Shown here piece after piece: positions 44,832-53,451 of a stretch of 64,000 nt of DNA; the stretch's first letter is position 1; each line of letters starts with the position of its first letter. The notes under the pieces are model-generated. The model worked only from the letters and a program-made list of their open reading frames with translations, did not search any database and was not told where the DNA came from. Source of the DNA: DSNY01 sp040752195 (lineage in GTDB: Bacteria; Pseudomonadota; Gammaproteobacteria; Burkholderiales; Burkholderiaceae_F); contig JBFMFC010000002.1 of assembly GCA_040752195.1 (NCBI GenBank), forward strand, positions 62,001 through 126,000. Reading direction: 5' to 3'. A program made the position numbers and the translations under genes.

Positions 44832-45944
44832 ATGGCCTCTCCCGATCTCGACGAGCGCTTCGCGCAAACCCTGCACCATCGCAACGCATCGCTCGCCGCG
44901 GGCGATCCCCTCGCACCGCCGATCGTGCCCGCCAGCGCGTACTGGCTGCCCGGCGAGCCCGCGGGCGAGTACCAGTACGGCCGCTGGACGAATCCGACCT
45001 GGACAGCGCTCGAAGGCGCGCTGGCCGAGCTCGAGGATGCCGAGGTCGTGACGCTGCCGTCGGGGATGGCGGCGATCGCCGCGGTGTTCTACGCGACGCT
45101 GCGTCAGGGCGACCGCGTGCTGCTGCCTTCCGACGGCTACTACACGACGCGCGCGCTGGCCGAGAAGTTTCTCGCGCCGCTCGGGGTGAACTTCGACGCC
45201 TGCCCGACCGCCGCAGTCGAACGCGCGCCGCTCGACGGTTACCGGCTCGTCTGGCTCGAGACGCCGTCGAACCCCGGGCTCGACATCGCCGACATCGCGG
45301 CGGTGGCGGCGCGCGCGCACGCGGCCGGCGCGCTCGTTGCGGTCGACAACACGACGATGACGCCGCTCGGGCAGCGCCCGCTCGAGCTCGGCGCGGACGT
45401 CGTCGTGTCGGCCGACACGAAAGCCGTCGCGGGCCATTCGGACGTGCTCCTCGGGCACGTGGCGGCGCGCGACGCGGGCTTGATCGCGCAGATCCGCGAC
45501 TGGCGTCGCTGCGCCGGTTGCATCCCCGGGCCGTTCGAAACGTGGCTGGTGCACCGCGGGCTGGAGACGCTCGAGGTGCGCTTCGACCGCATGTGCAGTA
45601 ACGCGGAAACGCTCGCGGCGCGGCTCGCCGACCATCCCCGCGTGCAGCGCGTCGCCTATCCCGGGCTCGCCGCGCATCCGGCGCACGCGCTCGCCGGCCG
45701 GCAGATGCGGCGCTTCGGCGCGCTGATCGGATTGACGCTCGCCGATCGCGATGCGGCCGAGCGCTTCATCGCCGGCTGTCGCTTCGTTCGTCCGGCGACG
45801 AGCTTCGGCGGATTGCACACGTCGGCCGAGCGGCGCGCGCGCTGGGGCGACGCCGTCGCCGAGGGCTTCGTCCGCCTGTCGGTCGGCTGCGAGCCGCGCG
45901 AGGCCTTGTGGGCCGACCTCAAGACCGCGCTGGACCGCCGGTGA
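44832..45944 (+). CDS. Cys/Met metabolism PLP-dependent enzyme (cystathionine gamma-lyase/synthase type)
   Basis: A 370-residue fold type I PLP enzyme. It contains the cofactor Lys197 in SADTKAVAGHSDV (KxxxGHSD), Asp172 in VAVDNT, LPSGMAAIAAV and the C-terminal FGGLHTSAERRARWG with RLSVGCE. The family performs alpha/gamma elimination or replacement in the trans-sulfuration pathway between cysteine and methionine. Substrate (cystathionine lyase, synthase or methionine lyase) cannot be told by sequence alone. The ATG start gives an N-terminus shorter than typical synthases. Confidence 0.85.
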   Translation: MASPDLDERFAQTLHHRNASLAAGDPLAPPIVPASAYWLPGEPAGEYQYGRWTNPTWTALEGALAELEDAEVVTLPSGMAAIAAVFYATLRQGDRVLLPSDGYYTTRALAEKFLAPLGVNFDACPTAAVERAPLDGYRLVWLETPSNPGLDIADIAAVAARAHAAGALVAVDNTTMTPLGQRPLELGADVVVSADTKAVAGHSDVLLGHVAARDAGLIAQIRDWRRCAGCIPGPFETWLVHRGLETLEVRFDRMCSNAETLAARLADHPRVQRVAYPGLAAHPAHALAGRQMRRFGALIGLTLADRDAAERFIAGCRFVRPATSFGGLHTSAERRARWGDAVAEGFVRLSVGCEPREALWADLKTALDRR

Positions 45945-46071
45945 GACCCCGTTGCGGCCGATCCTGTAAGCGAATTTCCGACACCACGTCGCGGAGCCTG
46001 CCGACTCAAGTTCGCCCGTGCGTAGTTGCATGATGGACACCACTTCGCGACGAACCGGCACAGAGGAAGAC

Positions 46072-46257
46072 ATGGCCCAGACCACGGCGGAAGCAACGGA
46101 CTCGACCGAAGCGCTCGCCGCTTCGCCTTTCGGACTGATGTTGCCGGAGATCGCGCGGCAGATCGCCGCGCGCGTGGCGGCATCGAAGGTGCCGGGCCGC
46201 TTCTGCAGCCCGCTGTCGAACCCGAAGCTGCCCGGCGCAGCCGAAGACGACGACTGA
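46072..46257 (+). CDS. Small hypothetical protein
   Basis: A 61-residue acidic protein with no family I recognise. It contains a Thr/Glu-rich N-terminus, a helical stretch MLPEIARQIAARVAASK and an acidic C-terminus (GAAEDDD). The ATG has a near-perfect GAGGAAGA site five bases upstream, a strong indication of translation; earlier ATGs (46030, 46033) lack one. It lies 128 bases after the PLP enzyme and 31 bases before the convergent malonyl-CoA synthetase stop. It has no signal peptide or membrane helix. Confidence 0.55.
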   Translation: MAQTTAEATDSTEALAASPFGLMLPEIARQIAARVAASKVPGRFCSPLSNPKLPGAAEDDD

Positions 46258-46288
46258 TGCGCGCCCGCGCCGGAGCGGCCGACGGCGG

Positions 46289-47863
46289 TCAGGCCGCAAA
46301 CGCACCGGCGTAGCGTTCGCGCAGCCGGTTCTTCTGCACCTTGCCCATCGCGTTGCGCGGCAGTTCGTCGACGATCCACACGCGCTTGGGGACCTTGTAG
46401 TTCGCGATCCTGCCCTTCAGCGCGGCGATCACCTGCGCCGCGTCGACGGTGGCCCCGGGCCGTGCGACGATGACCGCCGCGACCGCCTCGCCGAAGTCCG
46501 GATGCGGCAGGCCGATCACCGCCGACTCGGCGACGCCGGCCATCTCGTCGATGAAGCTTTCGACCTCTTTGGGATAGACGTTGTAGCCGCCGGAAATGAT
46601 CAGGTCCTTCGAACGCCCGACCAGCGTGAGGTAGTGGTCGGGCTTGCCGGGCCCGCCGAACGCGCCGACGTCGCCGGTCCTGAACCAGCCGTCGGCGGTG
46701 AATTCCTCGCGCGTTTTCTCGGGCATGCGCCAGTAGCCCTTGAAGACGTTCGGCCCCCGCACCTGCACGTCGCCGACCTCGCCGATCGCGCACAGCGCGT
46801 TGCCCGCCTTGACCACGCGCACCTCGACCCCCGGCAGCGGCACGCCGACGGTGCCGGCCAGCCGGTCGCGCGGCGTGCCGAAGTACGGGTTCGACACCAG
46901 CATGATGGTCTCGGACATCCCGTAACGCTCGAGGATCGTGTGGCCGGTGCGCTTGCGGAATTCGTTGAAAGTCTCCGCGAGCAGCGGTGCCGATCCCGAG
47001 ATGAAAAGTCGCATGTTGCGGCAGACGTGGCGGTCGAAGCTCGGCTCGGCCAGCAGCCGCGTGTAGTACGTCGGCACACCCATGAACACCGTCGAGCGCG
47101 GCAGCCGTTCGAGCACCTGCCGCACGTCGAACTTGGGCAGGAACAGCATCGTCGCGCCCGCGAGCAGCGCCGCATGCGAAGCGACGAACAGGCCGTGCAC
47201 ATGAAACAGCGGCAGCGCGTGCAGCAGCACGTCGTGTCCCCCGGTTTCGCGCTCCTCCTTGAACCCCCAGAACTCGTCGAGCACGAGCGCGTTGGATGCG
47301 AGGTTGCCGTGCGTGAGCATGGCGCCCTTGCTGCGGCCGGTCGTCCCCGACGTGTACACGATCACCGCCAGATCGTCGGCCTCGCGCCGCGCGGTGGCGA
47401 AGGAATCGCCAAACGGCGCGGCCGCGGCGAGCAACGTGCCGTCGCGCCGCTCGCCCAGCGTCAGCACGTGCCGCACGCCGGCTGCCCGCGCCAGCGGCTC
47501 GATCTCCGGCGCGCGCGACGGTGTGCAGACGACGACGGCCGGTCGCGCGTCGTTCAGGAAGTACTCGAGTTCCGCGCGCTGGTACGCCGTGTTCAGCGGC
47601 ACGTAGATCAGGCCGGCGCGCAGCGCAGCCAGATACAGCATCAGCGCCTCCGGCGACTTCTCGACCTGAACGACGATGCGCGCGGCCGAACCGTCCGCAT
47701 CGCGCGGCAGATCGAGGCTCGCGAGCCAGCCCGCCAGCCGGGCGGAGGCGAAGTGCATGTCGCGCCACGAGTAGACGAGCCCGTCGTGCGTTTCAATGCA
47801 CGGGGCGGACAGGTCGCGCGGCAGGCGCGACTCGATCAATGCGTAGAGGTTTTCGTTCTTCAT
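46289..47863 (-). CDS. matB: Malonyl-CoA synthetase MatB-type acyl-CoA ligase
   Basis: A 524-residue ANL-superfamily enzyme producing an acyl-CoA from acid, ATP and CoA. The AMP-binding motif TSGTTGRSKG is at 171-180; FISGSAPLLAETFNEF, LERYGMSETIMLVSNP and GWFRTGDVG follow; the catalytic lysine lies in PRNAMGKVQKN near the C-terminus. The N-terminal string RIVVQVEKSPEALMLYLAALRAGLIYVPLNTAYQ closely matches MatB malonyl-CoA synthetases. Start at ATG 47863 overlaps the enoyl-CoA hydratase stop. Substrate malonate is inferred from the resemblance and context. Confidence 0.87.
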   Translation of the reverse strand: MKNENLYALIESRLPRDLSAPCIETHDGLVYSWRDMHFASARLAGWLASLDLPRDADGSAARIVVQVEKSPEALMLYLAALRAGLIYVPLNTAYQRAELEYFLNDARPAVVVCTPSRAPEIEPLARAAGVRHVLTLGERRDGTLLAAAAPFGDSFATARREADDLAVIVYTSGTTGRSKGAMLTHGNLASNALVLDEFWGFKEERETGGHDVLLHALPLFHVHGLFVASHAALLAGATMLFLPKFDVRQVLERLPRSTVFMGVPTYYTRLLAEPSFDRHVCRNMRLFISGSAPLLAETFNEFRKRTGHTILERYGMSETIMLVSNPYFGTPRDRLAGTVGVPLPGVEVRVVKAGNALCAIGEVGDVQVRGPNVFKGYWRMPEKTREEFTADGWFRTGDVGAFGGPGKPDHYLTLVGRSKDLIISGGYNVYPKEVESFIDEMAGVAESAVIGLPHPDFGEAVAAVIVARPGATVDAAQVIAALKGRIANYKVPKRVWIVDELPRNAMGKVQKNRLRERYAGAFAA

Positions 47864-48639
47864 GTTCCGGTAAAGCGCGGCGGGCGTTTGTCGAGAAACG
47901 CGCTCACTCCTTCCCTGTAGTCGTTCGAGCCGAAAAAGCCGAAGCTCGAATCCAGATCGTGCTGCGTGTACTGCATGCCGCGCGCGAGCAGCAAACGGAT
48001 CTGCGACTTGTTCAGTCGCGCGGCAAGCGGCGACCCCGCGAGCACGCCGCCGACCGTCTCTTCGACGGCCGCGGCGAGCCCGTCGGCCGTGACCACGCGC
48101 TGGATCAGCCCCTTCGCGAACGCTTCCTGCGCGTCGTAGAGCCTGCCGGTGAGCAGCAGCTCGGCCGCCACGCCGGGGCCGACCAGCTCGAGCAGCGGAC
48201 GCAACTCGGGCAGCGCGAAAGGGAATCCGAGCCGCCCGACCGGCGCGCCGAAGCGGGCGCCGTCGGCGGCGATCCGCACGTCGCACGCGAGCGCGATCTC
48301 CAGCCCCCCGCCGACGCAGACGCCTTCGATCGCGGCGATCACCGGCTGCGGCGCGGCGCGGATCGCCTCGAGTGCGGGCGCGAGCAGTTCGAGGTGGAAG
48401 CGCCGCCCGGACGCTTCGTCATGGCGGACCTCGCGGAATTCCTCGATGTCCGCACCCGCCGCGAAGTTGCCGCCGGCGCCACGAACGACCACGCAGCGCA
48501 CGGGCGCGGTCGCGAACGACTCGAACGCGCGGCGCAGCTCGAGCCACATCGCGACGCCGATCGCGTTGAGCTTGCCCGGCGAGTCGAGCGTGACGGTGGC
48601 GACGTGGCGCTCGGTGGCGACGTGGATCGTGCCCGGCAT
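47860..48639 (-). CDS. Enoyl-CoA hydratase/isomerase family protein
   Basis: A 259-residue crotonase-fold enzyme that hydrates enoyl-CoA thioesters or performs a related reaction. The oxyanion-hole regions are GAGGNFAAGADIEEF and EGVCVGGGLEIALACDVRIA. The second glutamate region GRLGFPFALPELRPLLELVG differs slightly from the classic hydratase (LPELRP retains the Glu). Family length is normal. It is translationally coupled to matB and lies 77 bases from the Bug receptor stop, the three probably forming one operon. Substrate not defined. Confidence 0.85.
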   Translation of the reverse strand: MPGTIHVATERHVATVTLDSPGKLNAIGVAMWLELRRAFESFATAPVRCVVVRGAGGNFAAGADIEEFREVRHDEASGRRFHLELLAPALEAIRAAPQPVIAAIEGVCVGGGLEIALACDVRIAADGARFGAPVGRLGFPFALPELRPLLELVGPGVAAELLLTGRLYDAQEAFAKGLIQRVVTADGLAAAVEETVGGVLAGSPLAARLNKSQIRLLLARGMQYTQHDLDSSFGFFGSNDYREGVSAFLDKRPPRFTGT

Positions 48640-48678
48640 GGCGTCGTTGCGGAAACGGTCGCGCAGCCGCGGACCGCG

Positions 48679-48700
48679 CCGCGGGCTGCGCAGCCCGCGG
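48679..48700. repeat. Perfect 22-base palindrome between receptor and hydratase genes
   Basis: CCGCGGGCTGC is followed immediately by its exact complement GCAGCCCGCGG without a loop. It sits in the 77-base gap behind the Bug-receptor gene and before the hydratase start. A loopless perfect palindrome can serve as a protein-binding operator; it cannot fold into a good RNA hairpin without opening its centre. Confidence 0.6.
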
Positions 48701-48716
48701 TCGGCGACGCGAAAGA

Positions 48717-49712
48717 TCAGTCGAGTCTCGCCCCGCTCGCCTTCGTGACCTGCGCCCAGCGTTTGATCTCGCTGTTGAGGAAGCGCGCGAAGTCGGCCTG
48801 CTTCATCACCGCGATCTCGGAGCCCTGCGTTGCCCAGATGTCGCGGATTTCCTGGCTGTTGAGCGCCTTGACGACCTCGTCGTACATGCGGTCGACGATC
48901 TCCTTCGGCGTGCCCTTGACCGCCCAGATCCCGTACCAGGTCGACACCTGGTAGTCCGGCAGACCGACCTCGGCGGTCGTCGGCACATTCGGAAAGGCGG
49001 CGACACGCTTGGGTGCAGCGACCGCGAGCGGGCGGATCGAACCGGCGCGGATGTGCTGCGCCGAAGAGCCCAGTCCGTCGAACATCACGTCGACGTTGCC
49101 CGCGACCAAGTCTTGCAGCGCTGGGCCCGCGCCACGGTACGGGATGTGAACGATGAAGGTCTTGGTCTGCTGCTTGAACAGTTCGCCCGCGAGGTGGTGC
49201 GACGTGCCGTTCCCGGCGGAGGCGTAGTTCAGCTTGCCGGGATTGGCGCGCGCATGATCGAGAAACGACTTCATGTCGGTCGCCTGAACGCGCTTCGGAT
49301 TGACCACGATGACCTGCGGCGGCTGCGCGATCGGCGTCATCGGAATCAGGTCGCGCTCGATGTCGTAGTCGAGCTTGTAGAAGCTCGGCGCGATCGCATG
49401 ATGCACGGCGCCGATGAAGAACGTGTAGCCGTCGGGCGCGGCCTTGGCAGCGACCGAGGCGCCCACGGTACCGCCGGCGCCGCCGCGGTTGTCGATGACG
49501 ACCTGGCGGCCGAGTTGCTTGGTCAACTGCGCCGCGAGCGGCCGGGCAAAAGCGTCCGTGCCGCCGCCCGGCGGGAACGGAACGATCAGCGTGACCGGCT
49601 TGGCCGGCCAGCCTTGCGCGGCGCCGGTCGAAGCCGCCTGCGCGTGCGCGAAAAACGGCGCACCGGCACCGGCGGCAGCGGCAAGCGCGAGGATCAGGGA
49701 ACGTCGATTCAT
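48717..49712 (-). CDS. Bug-family tripartite tricarboxylate transporter receptor
   Basis: A 331-residue periplasmic solute-binding protein with signal peptide to about residue 25 (FFAHA-Q). The Bug/TctC family markers are WPAKPVTLIVPFPPGGGTDAFARPLAAQLTKQLGRQVVIDNRGGAGG, then GQ-type FFIGAVHHAIAPSFYKLDY and MKSFLDHARANPGKLNYASAGNGTSHH. Bug receptors bind organic acids such as tricarboxylates, malonate or nicotinate. The adjacent matB and hydratase suggest a carboxylic acid processed by CoA activation. No TctA/TctB membrane partners lie here; many Bug proteins are orphans. Confidence 0.9.
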   Translation of the reverse strand: MNRRSLILALAAAAGAGAPFFAHAQAASTGAAQGWPAKPVTLIVPFPPGGGTDAFARPLAAQLTKQLGRQVVIDNRGGAGGTVGASVAAKAAPDGYTFFIGAVHHAIAPSFYKLDYDIERDLIPMTPIAQPPQVIVVNPKRVQATDMKSFLDHARANPGKLNYASAGNGTSHHLAGELFKQQTKTFIVHIPYRGAGPALQDLVAGNVDVMFDGLGSSAQHIRAGSIRPLAVAAPKRVAAFPNVPTTAEVGLPDYQVSTWYGIWAVKGTPKEIVDRMYDEVVKALNSQEIRDIWATQGSEIAVMKQADFARFLNSEIKRWAQVTKASGARLD

Positions 49713-49989
49713 GTCGTCTCCTTGCTGTGCTGTCGAGTTGCTTGCTGGCAGAAACACTGCCGGCAGACCGCGAAGTCTGCCCCAGGCCCGCCGCCCGGAA
49801 ACACCCTCAAATACGGGGCACCCCGCGGGCCTGCCCGCGGCTGAGTGCCCTGCTCGCACCGGTGCCGGTGGCCGATCTCGCGGCGTTTCCGCGCCCCGCT
49901 CGCGGTGCAAGAAGACACCGTGTCGCGGAGCGGCACGGATCGTACAGGCAGACGTCCGAAACCACACCCCCCGGCCGGCGGCTCCGCAT

Positions 49990-50787
49990 TCAGGTGCGGG
50001 TGCGCCGGTGGAAAAGCCACAGCAGCGCGGCGCCGAGCACGATCATCGGGATCGACAGCCATTGCCCCATCGACAGCCGGAAAGCGAGCAGCCCGAGGAA
50101 GCTGTCCGGTTCGCGACCGAACTCGGCGATGAATCTCAGCGTGCCGTAGCCGAGCAGGAACATCGAGCCGACTGCACCGGCCGGCCTTTCGCGCCGCGAG
50201 TACAGCCACAGGATTACGAACAACAGCACCCCTTCGAGCGCGAACTGGTACAGCTGCGAAGGATGGCGCGGCACGTTGTCGCCCGCCTGCGGGAAGATCA
50301 TCGCCCACGGCCAGATCGCGGGATCGGCCGGTCGGCCCCACAGCTCGCCGTTGATGAAGTTGCCGATTCGCCCGGCGGCGAGCCCCAGCGGCACCAGCGG
50401 AACGACGAAGTCGGCGACGCGCAGGAACGACTTGCCGCGCGCGCGGGCGAACAGCCACATCACGACGATCACGCCGATGATGCCGCCGTGCGACGCCATC
50501 CCGCCCTGCCAGATCGCGAAGATCTCGAGCGGGTGCTGCAGGTAGTAGCCCGGCTTGTAGAACAACACGTAGCCGAGACGACCGCCGAGGATCACGCCAA
50601 GCACGCCGTAAAACAGCAGATCGTCGACATCCTGCTTGCTCATCCCGCGCCACGCTTCGCGCGCTCGATAGCGGCCGAGCAGCATGAACAGCGCGAAGCC
50701 GACCAGGTACATCAGCCCGTACCAGCGGATCGCGAGCGGTCCGATCGAGATGGCCACGGGGTCGAACTGCGGGTGGACGAGAGGCAT
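49990..50787 (-). CDS. lgt: Prolipoprotein diacylglyceryl transferase
   Basis: A 265-residue inner-membrane enzyme transferring diacylglycerol to the lipobox cysteine of prolipoproteins, here serving the many lipoproteins of the window. Family motifs: GGRLGYVLFY, GGMASHGGIIG (His), and the signature GRIGNFINGELWGRP. About seven helices; C-terminus GAALLWLFHRRTRT. The ATG at 50787 gives the standard length. It is divergent from ilvD with 157 bases between. Confidence 0.96.
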   Translation of the reverse strand: MPLVHPQFDPVAISIGPLAIRWYGLMYLVGFALFMLLGRYRAREAWRGMSKQDVDDLLFYGVLGVILGGRLGYVLFYKPGYYLQHPLEIFAIWQGGMASHGGIIGVIVVMWLFARARGKSFLRVADFVVPLVPLGLAAGRIGNFINGELWGRPADPAIWPWAMIFPQAGDNVPRHPSQLYQFALEGVLLFVILWLYSRRERPAGAVGSMFLLGYGTLRFIAEFGREPDSFLGLLAFRLSMGQWLSIPMIVLGAALLWLFHRRTRT

Positions 50788-50944
50788 CGGAGGGCGGGTC
50801 GAGGATGGCGGATTGCGCGGACACGGAACCGCTTGCGACACGGCAAAGCCGTCGGCGGCGCGCTGCGATAGTATCGCGGGCGCGCCGCCTGTGAGCCGTA
50901 TCGGATACACCGTCCGCATTCCTCAACCTGCAATCCCCCATCCC

Positions 50945-52633
50945 ATGCCGTACAACGAACGCAGCAAGAACGTCACGCAGGGCGTGGCGCGCTCGCCCAA
51001 TCGCGCGATGTATTACGCGATGGGCTACAAGGACGAAGACTTCGACAAGCCGATGGTCGGCGTGGCCAACGGGCACTCGACGATCACGCCGTGCAACTCG
51101 GGCCTGCAGCGGCTCGCCGATGCGGCGATCGCCGAGATCGCCAGGTGCGGAGCCAATTCGCAGGTGTTCGGCGTTCCGACCGTCTCCGACGGCATCGGCA
51201 TGGGCACCGAGGGCATGAAGTATTCGCTGGTCAGCCGCGAGGTGATCGCCGACTGCATCGAGACCTGCGTCAACGGCCAGTGGATGGACGGCGTGATCGT
51301 GATCGGCGGTTGCGACAAGAACATGCCGGGCGGAATGATGGCGATCGCCCGCTGCAACGTGCCGGCGATCTACGTGTACGGCGGCACGGTCAAGCCCGGC
51401 CACTACAAAGGCAAGGACCTGACGATCGTCTCGGCGTTCGAGGCGGTCGGCGAGTTCACCGCGGGCCGGCTGTCGGAAACCGACTTCAAGGAAATCGAGC
51501 GGCGCTGCATACCCGGCTCGGGCTCGTGCGGCGGCATGTACACGGCCAACACGATGAGCTCGTCGTTCGAGGCGCTCGGCATGTCGCTGCTGTACTCGTC
51601 GACGCAGGCCAACCCCGATCAGGAGAAAGTCGACTCGACGGCCGAGGCGGCGCGCGTGCTGGTCGAAGCGATCAAGAAGGGGTTGAAGCCGCGCGACATC
51701 ATCACGCGCAAGTCGATCGAGAACGCGGTCGCCCTGATCATGGCGGTCGGCGGGTCGACCAACGCGGTGCTGCACTACCTGGCGATCGCGCACGCCGCCG
51801 GCGTCGAGTGGACGATCGACGACTTCGAGCGCATCCGCCGCAAGGTGCCGGTGCTGTGCGACCTGAAGCCCTCGGGCAAGTACGTCGCCACCGATCTGCA
51901 CGCCGCCGGCGGCATCCCGCAGGTGCTGAAGATGCTGCTCGCGAACGGTCTGCTGCACGGCGACTGCATGACGATCACCGGCAAGACGATGGCCGAGATG
52001 TTGCAAGACGTGCCGGCGCAGCCGCGCGCCGATCAGGACGTGATCCGCCCGTTCGACAAGCCGCTTTATCCGCACGGCCATCTGGCGATCCTGAAAGGCA
52101 ACCTCGCGCCCGAAGGCTGCGTGGCGAAGATCACGGGCCTGAAGAACCCGGCGATCACCGGGCCGGCGCGCGTGTTCGACTCCGAGGACGCGGCGATGGA
52201 AGCGATCCTCGCCGACCGCATCAAACCGGGCGATGTGGTCGTGATCCGCTACGAGGGCCCGCAAGGCGGCCCCGGCATGCGCGAGATGTTGAGTCCGACG
52301 TCGGCGCTCATCGGCAAGGGTCTGGGCGAGTCCGTGGGGCTGATCACCGACGGCCGCTTCTCGGGCGGCACCTGGGGCATGGTCGTCGGCCACGTCGCAC
52401 CCGAGGCGTTTGTCGGCGGCGCGATCGCGCTGATCCGCGAGGGCGACTCGATCACGATCGACGCCAACAAGCTGCTGCTGCAGTTGAACGTGTCGGACGA
52501 GGAACTGGCGCGGCGGCGCGCCGCGTGGAAACAGCCGCCGCCGCGCTACACGCGCGGCGTGCTGGCGAAGTTCGCCAAGCTGGTTTCGACCGCCAGCAAG
52601 GGCGCGATCACCGACGAGCGTCTGTTCGGCTGA
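50945..52633 (+). CDS. ilvD: Dihydroxy-acid dehydratase
   Basis: A 562-residue Fe-S enzyme of branched-chain amino-acid biosynthesis, dehydrating the dihydroxy acids to 2-keto acids. Cluster cysteines are Cys50 (TPCNSG), Cys123 (GGCDKNMPGG) and Cys195 (GSCGGMYTANTM). C-terminal GRFSGGTWGMVVGHVAPEA is normal. The start at 50945 (MPYNERSKNVTQ) matches the bacterial type. It is divergent from lgt; a -10-like TAGTAT lies near 50866. Confidence 0.97.
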   Translation: MPYNERSKNVTQGVARSPNRAMYYAMGYKDEDFDKPMVGVANGHSTITPCNSGLQRLADAAIAEIARCGANSQVFGVPTVSDGIGMGTEGMKYSLVSREVIADCIETCVNGQWMDGVIVIGGCDKNMPGGMMAIARCNVPAIYVYGGTVKPGHYKGKDLTIVSAFEAVGEFTAGRLSETDFKEIERRCIPGSGSCGGMYTANTMSSSFEALGMSLLYSSTQANPDQEKVDSTAEAARVLVEAIKKGLKPRDIITRKSIENAVALIMAVGGSTNAVLHYLAIAHAAGVEWTIDDFERIRRKVPVLCDLKPSGKYVATDLHAAGGIPQVLKMLLANGLLHGDCMTITGKTMAEMLQDVPAQPRADQDVIRPFDKPLYPHGHLAILKGNLAPEGCVAKITGLKNPAITGPARVFDSEDAAMEAILADRIKPGDVVVIRYEGPQGGPGMREMLSPTSALIGKGLGESVGLITDGRFSGGTWGMVVGHVAPEAFVGGAIALIREGDSITIDANKLLLQLNVSDEELARRRAAWKQPPPRYTRGVLAKFAKLVSTASKGAITDERLFG

Positions 52634-52642
52634 TTCGGGCGG

Positions 52643-52671
52643 GCGCGGCCGACGCTCAGCGCCGGCCGCGC
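52643..52671 (+). terminator. GC-rich hairpin at the ilvD end (weak terminator)
   Basis: GCGCGGCCG (52643-52651) pairs with CGGCCGCGC (52663-52671) across an 11-base loop, 10 bases past ilvD. Only TTGTC follows, so termination efficiency is uncertain. The 3' arm is also the last codons of the opposing gene. Confidence 0.35.
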
Positions 52672-52892
52672 TTGTCGCGCTCCAGCGCGCGCTTGATGCG
52701 CTCCTTCTTGGCGCGATCGAGTTCGTCGAACGCTTTCTTCTTGTCCAGACCGAGGCGTCTCTCGAACAGCTCGAACCAGATCAGCGCCAGCACGAACGGC
52801 GCTGAAACCCACCACCAAGACAGCTCGGCGAAGACGGACACACCGGCGAGCTTCAAGACGAGCAGTGCGACACCGAGCCAAAGAAGCCACAT
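52656..52892 (-). CDS. TIGR04438-type small Trp-rich membrane protein
   Basis: A 78-residue protein. Two hydrophobic helices with multiple tryptophans (MWLLWLGVALLVLKL and ELSWWWVSAPFVLALIWFELFE) lead into a strongly basic C-terminus (LDRAKKERIKRALERDKRGRR). It matches the betaproteobacterial TIGR04438 group. Function unknown; topology suggests a small inner-membrane protein with a cytoplasmic basic tail. The stop lies against ilvD's end on the opposite strand. Confidence 0.82.
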   Translation of the reverse strand: MWLLWLGVALLVLKLAGVSVFAELSWWWVSAPFVLALIWFELFERRLGLDKKKAFDELDRAKKERIKRALERDKRGRR

Positions 52893-53067
52893 TGCAACCA
52901 CCGCCTCGCGTCGTGGGTCCGGCGCACATCTTAGCCGCGAGCGCGACCCGCCGATGCCGCCGGACGCGGCGATGCGCACGCGTGGACCGCGTCGACCCGT
53001 CAACCGGACGTGCCCCGAGCCGTTAGAATCCGCAACCCGATACGTCCCCGCCATGATGGAGCCCGTG

Positions 53068-53376
53068 ATGAAGAAAGCCCTGTTTGTCGCCGCGATCGGA
53101 CTGACGTTCGTGAGCGGCACCGCGTTCGCCAACGCCGAACTGGCCAAAGCCAAGAACTGCCTCGCCTGTCACACGACCGACAAGAAACTGGTCGGACCTT
53201 CGTACAAGGACGTCGCCGCCAAGTACGCCAGCGACAAGGACGCGGTGGCCAAGCTCGCGAAGAAAATCCGCGAGGGCGGCGTGGGCGTCTGGGGTCAGGT
53301 GCCGATGCCCGCCAACCCGCAGGTCAGCGAAGCGGAAGCTCAGACGCTGGCCAAGTGGGTTCTGACGCACAAGTAG
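53068..53376 (+). CDS. Class I c-type cytochrome (c551/c552 type)
   Basis: A 102-residue exported haem protein. Signal peptide to about residue 22 (GTAFA-N), haem site CLACH at 31-35, axial Met80 in VPMPANP. This is the typical size of soluble cytochrome c551 electron carriers. The ATG at 53068 has GGAG six bases upstream; earlier ATGs at 53053 and 53056 are less likely. A terminator follows 47 bases downstream. Electron partners are not adjacent. Confidence 0.92.
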   Translation: MKKALFVAAIGLTFVSGTAFANAELAKAKNCLACHTTDKKLVGPSYKDVAAKYASDKDAVAKLAKKIREGGVGVWGQVPMPANPQVSEAEAQTLAKWVLTHK

Positions 53377-53423
53377 TCGGGCCATCACGCAGCGCCCGAC
53401 GGGCGCGTGCGCCGACACTCTTC

Positions 53424-53451
53424 GGGGCGCCTGTGGCGCCCCGTTTCATTT
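53424..53451. terminator. Terminator between cytochrome c and the D-amino-acid dehydrogenase
   Basis: GGGGCGCC (53424-53431), loop TGT, GGCGCCCC (53435-53442), then GTTTCATTT. It can end cytochrome c transcripts; its tail overlaps the stop codon of the convergent gene. Confidence 0.65.

Noticed and set aside
44565..47768. Minus-strand reading frame over 1000 codons spanning several genes
   Set aside because: It crosses crp-like, PLP-enzyme and matB genes in a non-coding frame; composition is a shadow, with no domain motifs.
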